Assembly (NCBI GenBank): GCA_045600965.1
Contig: JAZRYW010000043.1
Location: 44,474-108,473, forward strand
Source of the DNA: RGIG6374 sp045600965
GTDB lineage: Bacteria > Bacteroidota > Bacteroidia > Bacteroidales > UBA932
Direction of reading: 5' to 3'
Length of the DNA stretch: 64,000 nt
The translations under genes and the position numbers were made by a program. Under the pieces are notes generated by a model, which was given only the letters and a program-made list of their open reading frames with translations, made no database searches and was not told the DNA's origin. This document shows positions 9,127 to 17,605 of this stretch, one piece after another (positions within the stretch are counted from its first letter, which is position 1; the number at the start of each line of letters is the position of its first letter).

Positions 9127-10296
9127 TCATTTTATCCTCACGGGCTGGTCGTCATAGAGCAGATACTTCTTCGCCTTGCGTATCCATTTCTGCTCCTCCA
9201 CCTTTATGTGCTCCCTGAGTTCGGACTCGGTGATGCCGCCCTTTATGTAGGCCGAACAGGCTTCGTCAGCCGCAAGGATATCGAAATCGTCCGTCAGACG
9301 GAAGTCCTCGGGGAAGGTCCCGGCAACGAACCTGATGCACTTCAACGAATGCAGGAGGGAATGGTATTGCAGGGATGCGTCCGCCATCATATGGAAACCG
9401 AAGCATACCTGCCCGCTGTAGATTCCGCTCTGCGGGGTGAACTGCTCCCAGCGTATGTGCAGGCCCTCCTCCGCGAGCGGCCCTCCTATGGCATTCCATA
9501 GGGCGTTGTCCGACAATTCGGGAAGACGCATCATAAAGGGCGCTCCGAAGCGTTCGTAAGGGCGTGAAGTGCCTATCCCGCACGAGACGTTGGTGCCGTG
9601 CCAGAGGTAGTGTCCGCTGTAGAATGTGGCTGAGAAGAAACCGGCCCTGTCTTCCCCGAAAGGGACGGCCCAGGGCATCAGGGTGTAGGATCTGGCTTCC
9701 GCCGATATGATGTGCAGAGCGAAGTTCGAGGCGAGATCGGCCTGGAACATACCCGCAATCTCACCTATGGTGAGGCCGTGACGGGGCGGAAGCCCGGGCG
9801 CGGACTTGGAGGTGACAAAGGTCCTGGGTGAAGCCGATCCCTCCACCGTCCTCCCGGAGGGGTTGTAGCTGTCGATGATGTAGACCGATATCTGCAGGGA
9901 GGCGTCACTGATCCATTTGAAAAGTGCGTACAGCGTGTTCACGGCCGGATCGAAACGTGAGCCTATGTCGTGCAGTGACACTATGATGGCATCGGTCCGG
10001 GCAAGACTTTCCCTGACACGTCCGTCGGGCATCAGGCCGTCACCGGTGGTGAAGGGGATGAATTCCGTGCCGGGCATCATTGCCTCCATCGCGGCTGTCC
10101 GGCCGGGACCTTCGTCGAACAGCCCGCTGGCGGGGAAGAACACCGTCTTGAGATGATATTTGCGTGCCACGGTCTCGAACAGATATTCTCCTTCGTCAGG
10201 TGACCAGCAGCTACGGTCACACAGCATTGCCAGACGGCCACGCCTCAGGGTGAGGTCCGGCTGCTCGAGAAGAGGCGTTGTCCTGAATGAAAACAT
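9127..10296 (-). CDS. DUF1343 protein, NamZ-like exo-N-acetylmuramidase family
   Basis: 389 residues without a signal peptide. DUF1343 landmarks are DAIIVSLHDIGSRFDPAV, a segment VYIIDSYNPSGRTVEGS, and PPRHGLTIGEIAGMFQ, matching the known family pattern of a D-x-G-x-R-F block, a D-x-x-N-P block and a H-G-L-T-x-G-E block. Characterised members (Bacillus NamZ, Tannerella enzyme) release N-acetylmuramic acid from the non-reducing ends of peptidoglycan fragments. Lack of an export signal suggests a cytoplasmic location or an unrecognised route, unlike secreted NamZ. It is divergent from the TIGR02757 gene, with a shared 76-base promoter region. Confidence 0.78.
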   Translation of the reverse strand: MFSFRTTPLLEQPDLTLRRGRLAMLCDRSCWSPDEGEYLFETVARKYHLKTVFFPASGLFDEGPGRTAAMEAMMPGTEFIPFTTGDGLMPDGRVRESLARTDAIIVSLHDIGSRFDPAVNTLYALFKWISDASLQISVYIIDSYNPSGRTVEGSASPRTFVTSKSAPGLPPRHGLTIGEIAGMFQADLASNFALHIISAEARSYTLMPWAVPFGEDRAGFFSATFYSGHYLWHGTNVSCGIGTSRPYERFGAPFMMRLPELSDNALWNAIGGPLAEEGLHIRWEQFTPQSGIYSGQVCFGFHMMADASLQYHSLLHSLKCIRFVAGTFPEDFRLTDDFDILAADEACSAYIKGGITESELREHIKVEEQKWIRKAKKYLLYDDQPVRIK

Positions 10297-10318
10297 AGGG
10301 CCTGTGGTTTACTTCCTG

Positions 10319-10326
10319 CAAAGATA
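10319..10326 (-). promoter_or_regulatory. Putative -7 box of the DUF1343 gene
   Basis: Minus-strand TATCTTTG lies 23 bases upstream of the ATG. No -33 TTTG is present at 19-21 bases. Confidence 0.5.
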
Positions 10327-10346
10327 CATTCTTCCACGATACTTTG

Positions 10347-10354
10347 TATCTTTG
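10347..10354 (+). promoter_or_regulatory. Putative -7 box of the TIGR02757 gene
   Basis: TATCTTTG lies 18 bases before the ATG at 10373, back to back with the DUF1343 promoter. The leader would be about 12 bases. Confidence 0.55.
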
Positions 10355-10372
10355 TCAGTTCAAAGAACCGTT

Positions 10373-11074
10373 ATGGATTTCATTGAGCTTGCCGACAAAT
10401 ACAACGACCCCGTATATTTCAAGACCGACCCGGTAGTTTTCCCCACCCATTTCGCTACGCAGTTCAAGGAAGGCCGCGCTTCGCTGCAGGATGTGGAAGT
10501 AGCCGCGGTGTTTGCCGCCCATTTCGCCTGGGGCCGCAGGGATATGATAGTCCGTGACACCCGCCGCCTTATGGACGAGATGTCCTGGAGGCCCTATGAC
10601 TATGTGATGAAGGGGCTGTGGCGCTGTGACCATACCAGCGCGCACCGCACCGTGATGTGGGACGATGTGGCCGCGATATGCTCGAGGATAAAGACTCATT
10701 ACGACGCTTCCCCGACTCTCGAGAGGCTTTCAGCCGACGGCTTCCGTACCGGCATATTCGGCCAGAAGAGCGACCCCGGGGCCGCCAACAAGAAGATCCA
10801 TCTGCTCCGCCGGTGGATGGTGCGCCGTGACGGGAAGGTGGATCTGGGACTGTGGAAGGACACTGATCCGGCGGACCTGATCATACCGCTTGATGTCCAC
10901 GTCCATCGCACAGCCACCGACTGCGGAATTACAAGGCGGCGCAGCGCAGATTTCGCCACGGCCCTCGAGATAACCGCTTTTTTCCGCAATATATTCCCGG
11001 GAGACCCCTGCAAGGGAGACTTCTGCCTTTTCGGGTATGGAATCAGCGGCGACCGGGCATCGGAAAGGAAATAA
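10373..11074 (+). CDS. TIGR02757 family protein (DUF2400)
   Basis: 233 residues from the ATG at 10373 (MDFIELADKYNDPVYF); a longer open frame reaches back to 10160 but overlaps the opposite gene and its promoter, so it is rejected. Typical family segments are DPVVFPTHF, HFAWGRRDMI, the central KSDPGAANKKIHLLRRWMVR block with LGLWKD, and the PLDVHVHRTATDCGI block. The family is common in Bacteroidota and has unknown function; the LDVHVHR and HLLRRWMVR blocks recall helix-hairpin-helix DNA glycosylase-like folds, which is inference. It is followed by cstA with 34 bases between and a separate promoter. Confidence 0.88.
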   Translation: MDFIELADKYNDPVYFKTDPVVFPTHFATQFKEGRASLQDVEVAAVFAAHFAWGRRDMIVRDTRRLMDEMSWRPYDYVMKGLWRCDHTSAHRTVMWDDVAAICSRIKTHYDASPTLERLSADGFRTGIFGQKSDPGAANKKIHLLRRWMVRRDGKVDLGLWKDTDPADLIIPLDVHVHRTATDCGITRRRSADFATALEITAFFRNIFPGDPCKGDFCLFGYGISGDRASERK

Positions 11075-11078
11075 TGGT

Positions 11079-11086
11079 TATATTTG
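11079..11086 (+). promoter_or_regulatory. Putative -7 box of cstA
   Basis: TATATTTG lies between the TIGR02757 stop and the cstA ATG at 11109. No good -33 box was seen. Confidence 0.5.
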
Positions 11087-11108
11087 CAGGATATGTAACA
11101 ATATTGAT

Positions 11109-12599
11109 ATGTGGTCATTCATAATCAGTCTTATAGCCCTTGTACTGGGGTACCTCATCTACGGGAGATTCATTGAGAGACTTTTCGGTTCCGACCCTTC
11201 GCGCCCGACTCCGGTCGCAACCAAAGCCGACGGTGTCGACTATGTGCCTATGCCGGCATGGAAGGTCTATATGATACAGTTCCTCAACATAGCCGGAACA
11301 GGCCCCATCTTCGGCGCCATTATGGGCGCGAAGTTCGGACCCTCCTGCTATCTGTGGATAGTGTTCGGCTCCATCTTCGCGGGAGCGGTGCACGACTATT
11401 TCTCGGGTATGCTCTCCATCCGCCACGGCGGAGCGGTGCTGCCTGCCATAGTCGGGGAATATCTCGGTGAGGGCGCGAGGAAGGGAATGCTTGTGTTCAC
11501 GGTGATATTGTCCCTTCTCCTGGGCGCCGTATTCGTATACAGCCCTGCCCTTATCCTCGGCGGGGTTGCCGGCCTGACGCCCGACAAGGACACTTCCGTG
11601 CTGTTATGGGGAATCATCATATTCCTCTACTACATAGTCGCCACGCTGCTTCCCATAGACAAGCTCATAGGCCGCTTCTATCCGTTTTTTGCGGCTTCGA
11701 TGCTCTTTATGTGCGTATCACTGGCAGTGTGCCTTTTCATAAAGTGGCCCTCGATACCCGAATTGTGGCAGGGCCTCGGCAACCGCGGACCTTCAGTCGG
11801 CCTCGAAGGCCAGAGAATCATTCCCTGTCTGTTCATCACCCTTGCCTGCGGAGCATTGAGCGGATTCCATTCCACCCAGTGTCCTCTTATGGCAAGATGC
11901 ATACAGAACGAGAGGATGGGCAGACCTATATTCTACGGCGCTATGATTACCGAAGGCTGCGTGGCCCTTGTATGGGCCGCCGTGGCATCCTATTTCTTCT
12001 TCGACGGTGGCGCGGCGCAGCTCGGCGCCCCCCTCAGCAGCCAGGCTCCCGAAGTGGTCACTTCAGTGTCAAGGGGATGGCTCGGAGTCTTCGGCGGCAT
12101 CCTGGCCCTGATAGGTGTGGTCGCTGCGCCCATAACCAGCGGTGACACGGCATTCAGAAGCGTCCGGCTCATTATCTCCGACCGTATCGGTCTCAGCCAG
12201 AAGCCTCTGCGCAACAGGCTGGTTGTGGCCCTTCCCTGCTTTGTGGCAGCGCTTTTCCTGATCTGGTACAATGTTTCGAACCCCGACGGCTTCAATGTCA
12301 TATGGCGCTATTTCGGCCTGGCAAACCAGTCTCTGGCCTGCTTCGTGCTCTGGACAATCGCCGCATACATTTCGCGTCGGTTCAAGGGCATACAGTATAT
12401 GCTCACACTTCTCCCGGCGGTCATTATGACTTTCATCTGCATCCTCTTCCTCTGCACGGACAGGATAGGCTTCAGACTTCCCTATATGTGGGGCGTGGGA
12501 ATAGCCATCGCCTTCGTGACAGTGTTGTGCACATTCTTCGCGTACAAGGAGAAGAGGGGCCTGTTCTACATCAGGAGGAGTCAGGGACTGTCCGCCTGA
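11109..12599 (+). CDS. cstA: CstA-family peptide/pyruvate transporter
   Basis: 496 residues from the ATG at 11109 (MWSFIISLIALVLGYLIYG); the longer frame from 11037 overlaps the upstream gene. It is a polytopic inner-membrane protein with the CstA signatures FLNIAGTGPIFGAIMGAKFG, HDYFSGM, an LACGALSGFHSTQ segment and PITSGDTAFRS. It is the short form of the family, lacking part of the long C-terminal region of E. coli CstA (701 residues). CstA/BtsT proteins take up peptides or pyruvate during carbon shortage; the substrate here is not known. Two unrecognised genes follow closely (gaps 22 and 13 bases), suggesting one transcript. Confidence 0.92.
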   Translation: MWSFIISLIALVLGYLIYGRFIERLFGSDPSRPTPVATKADGVDYVPMPAWKVYMIQFLNIAGTGPIFGAIMGAKFGPSCYLWIVFGSIFAGAVHDYFSGMLSIRHGGAVLPAIVGEYLGEGARKGMLVFTVILSLLLGAVFVYSPALILGGVAGLTPDKDTSVLLWGIIIFLYYIVATLLPIDKLIGRFYPFFAASMLFMCVSLAVCLFIKWPSIPELWQGLGNRGPSVGLEGQRIIPCLFITLACGALSGFHSTQCPLMARCIQNERMGRPIFYGAMITEGCVALVWAAVASYFFFDGGAAQLGAPLSSQAPEVVTSVSRGWLGVFGGILALIGVVAAPITSGDTAFRSVRLIISDRIGLSQKPLRNRLVVALPCFVAALFLIWYNVSNPDGFNVIWRYFGLANQSLACFVLWTIAAYISRRFKGIQYMLTLLPAVIMTFICILFLCTDRIGFRLPYMWGVGIAIAFVTVLCTFFAYKEKRGLFYIRRSQGLSA

Positions 12600-12621
12600 T
12601 TCCGGCGTTTTGGGGTGATTA

Positions 12622-12837
12622 ATGAACAGCAAAATGGAAAATATATGGAATCATAAGGCCGGATATTCGTTCTTCCGCCCATATGTCGAATGGATTGCAA
12701 GGAACTCAATCGCCGGCTTCATCCACCTGCCCCGGTATCTTGCGCTCGCGCTGATCGCGGCAACTGTCTGCGCTCCGCGGACCTTCTACCGCATTCTGAT
12801 GTTCTACAATCGCCTCAGAGAAAGCAACAATCAATAA
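12622..12837 (+). CDS. Small predicted membrane protein, unknown
   Basis: 71 residues (67 if the second ATG is used). One hydrophobic stretch near residues 39-58 (PRYLALALIAATVCAPRT and following) is preceded by an aromatic, basic N-terminus, which suggests a single-span or peripheral membrane protein. It sits 22 bases after cstA and 13 bases before the EF-hand-like membrane gene on the same strand. I do not recognise a family. It may be an accessory protein of one of its neighbours, or a non-coding frame; position in the operon is the main support. Confidence 0.5.
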   Translation: MNSKMENIWNHKAGYSFFRPYVEWIARNSIAGFIHLPRYLALALIAATVCAPRTFYRILMFYNRLRESNNQ

Positions 12838-12850
12838 ATACCATAAGTCA

Positions 12851-15001
12851 ATGAACAAGAAGAACCAAAACCAGTATGACTGGAAGTACTGCTCACTCGG
12901 AGGAGAGGTGAGGGTCAATATCGCAAGCGGCGAGGATGTCGCTCACCTTGGCGAACTCGACCAGAAACTGTGGACAGTGTTGAGTTGCCCCGTGAACGGC
13001 CTTGACATCGATCCCGTAACCCTTCAACTGCTCGACGGCGATGCCGACGGAAAGATCAAGGTGGGGGATGTGGTGAAGGCTTCCCAGTGGCTCTGCTCCC
13101 TGATACGCAACAGGGATCTTATCCTCAAGGGAGAATCCGTAATCAAGCTTTCCGACATAAATGATGAAGACCCCTCCGGAAAGAAAATCCTGGACTCCGC
13201 ACGGCAGATACTCCGCAACCTCGGCCTTGACAAGGACGAGATATCCGTGGCTGACACTTCCGACAGCGTGGCCATTTTCGACGGAACTCCACTCAACGGA
13301 GACGGTGTGATTACCGCCATATCCACTGACGAAGATGAACTCAAGACGGTGATTGCCGACGCAGTGGCAACCGTCGGTTCTGTGAAGGACCGCGGAGGCC
13401 TTGACGGAGTCAATGCCGAACTTGTTGAAAAATTCTACGCTGACTGCGCCGATTACGCAGCCTGGAAGGCCGATGCGGAGGGTCGCAGTGCAGAAGTGTT
13501 CCCTTATGGCGACAACACGGTGGCAGCCTATGAAGCCTGCACGGCAATCAAGGACAAGGTTGCCGACTATTTTATGCGTTGCAAGCTCATAGCCTTTGAC
13601 GAGAGTGTGTCCGGGGCCGTTGACGTTTCCGCCGAGAAGATAGGAGCAATCCGTGAACAGAACCTCGACCTTAACCGTGAAACCATTTCAGCCTGCCCTC
13701 TGGCCAGACCACGCAAGGAGGCTGTGCTCCCCTTCGATGAAATCAATCCTGCCTGGGCCGATGCAGTGGCGAAGGTCAAGGCTCTCGTCATAGACGGCAA
13801 TGCCGATGTCTCTGGAGAAATTACCGAGGCTCAGTGGAATGCAATCCTTGCCGGTTTCGGTCCCTTCTGTGAGTGGACCGCCGCAGAAAAAGGTTCAGCT
13901 GTGGCTTCCCTCGGAATGGAAAGGATACAGGCCGTGAATGCTGATGACAGGAAGGAGGCACTCTTGGCCATCATCGCTTCCGACGAAGCGCTCAGGGGCG
14001 AGTCGGAATCCATAGATGACGTCAACAAGTTCCTTCACCTCTACCGCGATTTCGCACGCCTGCTTCACAATTATGTCTCGTTCACGGATTTCTATGGACG
14101 TGAACAGAAGGGCAGGGCTGCCTTCGAGGCAGGTGAGCTTTACATCGACCAGCGCTGCTGCAGCCTCTGCATCAAGGTTGAGGATATGGGAGCGCACGCC
14201 GATATGGCAAAACTCAGCGGTATGTTCCTTATTTACTGCGCCTGCACCTCAAAGGTCAAGGCCGCCACGATGAATATCGCCGCCGTGCTCACTCAGGGTG
14301 CGATACGCGACATACGTCCTGGCAAAAACGCCATTTTCTATGACCGTGACGGGGAAGTATGGGATGCACAGGTGACCAAGGTCGTGGACAATCCCATAAG
14401 TGTGCGCCAGGCATTCTGGAGCCCCTACCGCAAGCTTGCCAACTTCATCAACGAGAAGATTGACAAGTCCGCCTCCGAGAAGGACGCTGCAGCGGTTTCC
14501 AACCTCACCGCAAAGGTCGAGCAGACTGACCTCAAGGATGCTGCGGCAAACAACCGCAAGCCCGCGTTCGACATTGCCAAGTTTGCAGGTATCTTTGCCG
14601 CCATCGGTATGGCTTTCGGCTATATCGGCTCCGTATTGAAGGACCTCATAAAAGGTGTGGCGATCACTCCGCTCTGGAAGACGGCTCTCCTGATAGTTGT
14701 CCTTATGCTCGTCATATCCGGGCCCGCCTGCTTCATAGCCTGGAAGAAACTCCGCAAACGCAACCTCGGCCCCGTGCTCAATGCCAACGGCTGGGCCATC
14801 AACTCTGTGATACTTGTAAACATACTCTTCGGCGCAACCCTGACCAGGACGGCCAAATATCCAAAACTTCGCCTGAAGGATCCATACAGGAAGAAAAACT
14901 CGTTCTGGAAGGCTCTCCTGTGGATTGTCGTAATTGCCGCAATCGCCGGGGCAGTCCTTTATTTTACCGGGAATCTCGGCTGGGCCGGACTTCCCCGTTA
15001 A
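12851..15001 (+). CDS. Large unrecognised protein with EF-hand-like loop and C-terminal membrane segments
   Basis: 716 residues, no signal peptide. Near residues 62-73 it has DGDADGKIKVGD, which fits the 12-position EF-hand calcium loop (D at 1, 3, 5, G at 6, I at 8, D at 12). Two looser copies follow: NGDGVITA near residue 155 and DGNADVSGEITEAQW near residue 315, the last with a two-residue insertion. The middle is helical and acidic. The last 145 residues contain about four hydrophobic spans (roughly 576-596, 611-631, 650-665, 687-706) separated by basic loops, so most of the protein is probably cytoplasmic and anchored at its C-terminus. I recall similar unnamed proteins in Bacteroidales but cannot name a function; calcium binding is inferred from the loop only. 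Confidence 0.8.
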   Translation: MNKKNQNQYDWKYCSLGGEVRVNIASGEDVAHLGELDQKLWTVLSCPVNGLDIDPVTLQLLDGDADGKIKVGDVVKASQWLCSLIRNRDLILKGESVIKLSDINDEDPSGKKILDSARQILRNLGLDKDEISVADTSDSVAIFDGTPLNGDGVITAISTDEDELKTVIADAVATVGSVKDRGGLDGVNAELVEKFYADCADYAAWKADAEGRSAEVFPYGDNTVAAYEACTAIKDKVADYFMRCKLIAFDESVSGAVDVSAEKIGAIREQNLDLNRETISACPLARPRKEAVLPFDEINPAWADAVAKVKALVIDGNADVSGEITEAQWNAILAGFGPFCEWTAAEKGSAVASLGMERIQAVNADDRKEALLAIIASDEALRGESESIDDVNKFLHLYRDFARLLHNYVSFTDFYGREQKGRAAFEAGELYIDQRCCSLCIKVEDMGAHADMAKLSGMFLIYCACTSKVKAATMNIAAVLTQGAIRDIRPGKNAIFYDRDGEVWDAQVTKVVDNPISVRQAFWSPYRKLANFINEKIDKSASEKDAAAVSNLTAKVEQTDLKDAAANNRKPAFDIAKFAGIFAAIGMAFGYIGSVLKDLIKGVAITPLWKTALLIVVLMLVISGPACFIAWKKLRKRNLGPVLNANGWAINSVILVNILFGATLTRTAKYPKLRLKDPYRKKNSFWKALLWIVVIAAIAGAVLYFTGNLGWAGLPR

Positions 15002-15012
15002 TTATCGATGCC

Positions 15013-15129
15013 GTGACTTATATCTCTCCTGACACCCGGATCGTTTCTCTGATTGAGAAATGCCCGATACTGCAGACCAGCTCGAATATTGCGGACTGGC
15101 TCAATGATCTTGACATACTAACCTTTTGA
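15013..15129 (+). CDS. 38-residue peptide ORF coupled to the phosphatase lipoprotein
   Basis: GTG start at 15013; the peptide begins MTYISPDTRIVSLIEKCPIL and ends in DLDILTF. The stop overlaps the ATG of the next gene as TGATG, so translation is probably coupled. The pattern Y-I-S-P-x-x-x-x-V-x-L followed by a Leu-Gln-x-Ser-Ser segment resembles short ORFs often seen in front of fimbrillin-like or other surface lipoprotein genes of Bacteroidales; that comparison is from memory. Longer in-frame reading to 14920 would run inside the preceding gene. Function unknown; it may be a leader or a small secreted or regulatory peptide. Confidence 0.5.
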   Translation: MTYISPDTRIVSLIEKCPILQTSSNIADWLNDLDILTF

Positions 15130-17048
15130 TGACCTGCAGACCCACTCTTCAGAGAATAATATCTGTCCTTTCCGTCGCTGCAACCGCACTGTCCTGCACC
15201 GACTCCATCCTGCCGGAAGAAAACCTTTCAGACATAAGGATGGAGCTTGTTGCCGGCTTTGCAGACACCAGGACAGCCAACGATGGAATGTCCACCTTCT
15301 GGACAGCCGGGGACCGGATAAACCTCATACACAGCCCGGCTGGAGGCGGGGAGTACATATCCGAGACCTTCACTTACAGGGACGGGAACACCTTCGACGG
15401 AACCGTCAGGGGTGCGCAGAGCGTTAACGACTGGTATGCTTTCTATCCTTGTTCCGGGCAGAACGTCGATCCCTCGGCGTTCAGCTTTACAGTGGAGCCC
15501 TGCCAGCTGCAGGACGGGAACAACTCCAAGGCCCACCTTTCAGGACCCGGATTCCCCCTGTTCGGAATGAACCGCGACGTGACGCTTTCGTCCTCCCTCG
15601 AACTGACAATGGCCAATGTCCTTTCCGTCGCGGACTTCCATATAGTGAACGGATACACCAGCCCGATAACAATAAGGTCAATAGAGTTCTCTTCAAGCGC
15701 TCAGATCGCAGGCCCCTTTGTCGGGGATTTCACGGGCCCTCAGCCTCAGTTCACAGCCGAGGCAGGGTCAGGCCGGACAGTAACCCTGGCAATCAGGGAT
15801 GGAATTTCCATAGCGCCACACTCCGGCGCAGACTTCTTTGCCGGACTTCTGCCTCACTGCGTTTCTTCAGGAAGTGTCCTGAGTGTAAGGATTACAGCCA
15901 CTGTCGACGGCCGTGACGTTTCCTGCCTCATTACAAAGACCTTGAGTGGAGAAACCTACTTCAAGGCCGGGGCAGTCAAGACACTCAATCTTGGATTCAG
16001 CGCCGATTATAAGTGGCAGGATGCCACTTTCAATCTTGAGAACAATCAGGTGTCCAGATACCTCGATGCGGCGGAAAAGGAATATACGGATGAAAATTAT
16101 AAAACCGGTTTCTTAGGTTGGGGAACGAGCGTGGTTGACAATTATCTTCAAATTCTCTCCGCCAACAACAGACTTGACGTGCCGTCTCCAGTCTCCCTTC
16201 TCTGGAACACGGACGGAACCGGCGCAGGGACCGTACAGGTGTTCAGGGATATCACTATGTCACAGATGGAGATGCAGACTGCATCTTCAGGCAGTTCAGC
16301 AAAGATCTGGAACCTCATACCCGGCCTGAGATACTGGTACAAGGTGCTCTCGCAGGATGGCGCCCTGCTTTCAGGCGGCACTTTCACCACTGAGGGAAGG
16401 CGCAGGATGATCAAGGTGAGCGACAAGTTCAATGAGAATCACGCCAACAACTTCAGGGATCTGGGAGGTATGAGGACGGTGGACGGCAAAACCCTCAAAT
16501 ACGGGAGGCTTTACCGTGGAACTAATGTCGATGAGGCCACACAACAGGAGAAGGACTATATGCGCGGGTATCTGAATGTGGCGCTGGATGTGGAACTGCG
16601 CACTTATGGAAGCAGCAACCTGGGGAATGACATTGATTTTGTCAACGGATGCTACACAGGGAGCATTGAAGAATTTTACACGGAAAATGAGAACGGACGT
16701 TTCAAGGAGATCTTTTCAAAAATAGTGGAACATCTCGTCAATGATGAAGCGTCGTACATTCATTGCAAGTCTGGCGCCGACCGTACCGGATATGTCTGCA
16801 TTCTGCTTGAGGCGGCGCTGGGCGTGTCACCTAAAGACTGTTCGATAGATTATGAACTGACGTCCTTCAGCATATCAGGGCCACACCTCAGAAATGACAA
16901 TATCCTTATGCCTCTGGGGCGCAAGGGCCTGAGTTATATCTCCGGAAAGGAAGGCTCCACCTTCCAGCAGAAAGCCTGGACCGTCTTGAAGGGCTATGGC
17001 ATTCCCGAGGAACAGATACGCACATTCTGCAACGAAATGCTTGAATAA
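15129..17048 (+). CDS. Lipoprotein with fimbrillin-like, FN3-like and tyrosine phosphatase domains
   Basis: About 639 residues. A signal sequence ends at a cysteine in ATALSC, so it is probably a lipoprotein. Residues about 30-290 carry a fimbrillin-like (Mfa-like) pattern: a TRTANDG segment, STFWTAGDRINLIH, then beta-rich sequence. Residues about 340-430 look like an FN3 or purple-acid-phosphatase-type beta sandwich ending in LRYWYKVLSQDG and GGTFTTEG. The C-terminal 210 residues are a Y_phosphatase3-type protein tyrosine phosphatase: NFRDLGGMRT, YGRLYRGT and the CX5R loop HCKSGADRTGY. The active site Cys and Arg are present. It would act at the cell surface or periplasm; the substrate is unknown. 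The combination of an adhesin-like domain with a phosphatase is unusual to me. Confidence 0.85.
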   Translation: MTCRPTLQRIISVLSVAATALSCTDSILPEENLSDIRMELVAGFADTRTANDGMSTFWTAGDRINLIHSPAGGGEYISETFTYRDGNTFDGTVRGAQSVNDWYAFYPCSGQNVDPSAFSFTVEPCQLQDGNNSKAHLSGPGFPLFGMNRDVTLSSSLELTMANVLSVADFHIVNGYTSPITIRSIEFSSSAQIAGPFVGDFTGPQPQFTAEAGSGRTVTLAIRDGISIAPHSGADFFAGLLPHCVSSGSVLSVRITATVDGRDVSCLITKTLSGETYFKAGAVKTLNLGFSADYKWQDATFNLENNQVSRYLDAAEKEYTDENYKTGFLGWGTSVVDNYLQILSANNRLDVPSPVSLLWNTDGTGAGTVQVFRDITMSQMEMQTASSGSSAKIWNLIPGLRYWYKVLSQDGALLSGGTFTTEGRRRMIKVSDKFNENHANNFRDLGGMRTVDGKTLKYGRLYRGTNVDEATQQEKDYMRGYLNVALDVELRTYGSSNLGNDIDFVNGCYTGSIEEFYTENENGRFKEIFSKIVEHLVNDEASYIHCKSGADRTGYVCILLEAALGVSPKDCSIDYELTSFSISGPHLRNDNILMPLGRKGLSYISGKEGSTFQQKAWTVLKGYGIPEEQIRTFCNEMLE

Positions 17049-17083
17049 GCGGCATGGCAGCGCGGAGGCGTCTGACAACAAAA

Positions 17084-17125
17084 AAGAGGGTGACATCCAG
17101 CATTCAGACTTTGTGCCACCCTCTT
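17084..17125. terminator. Bidirectional terminator between the phosphatase lipoprotein and ntpK
   Basis: Arms AAGAGGGTG (17084-17092) and CACCCTCTT (17117-17125) with an A-run before and a T-run after, so it can serve both converging transcripts. The core GAGGGTGAC is a variant of the GGATGAC stem seen in other terminators here. Confidence 0.75.
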
Positions 17126-17147
17126 TCTTATTGTTCAATCTGCTGCA

Positions 17148-17588
<441 letters not shown>

Positions 17589-17605
17589 TTAATGATTATT
17601 TGTTT

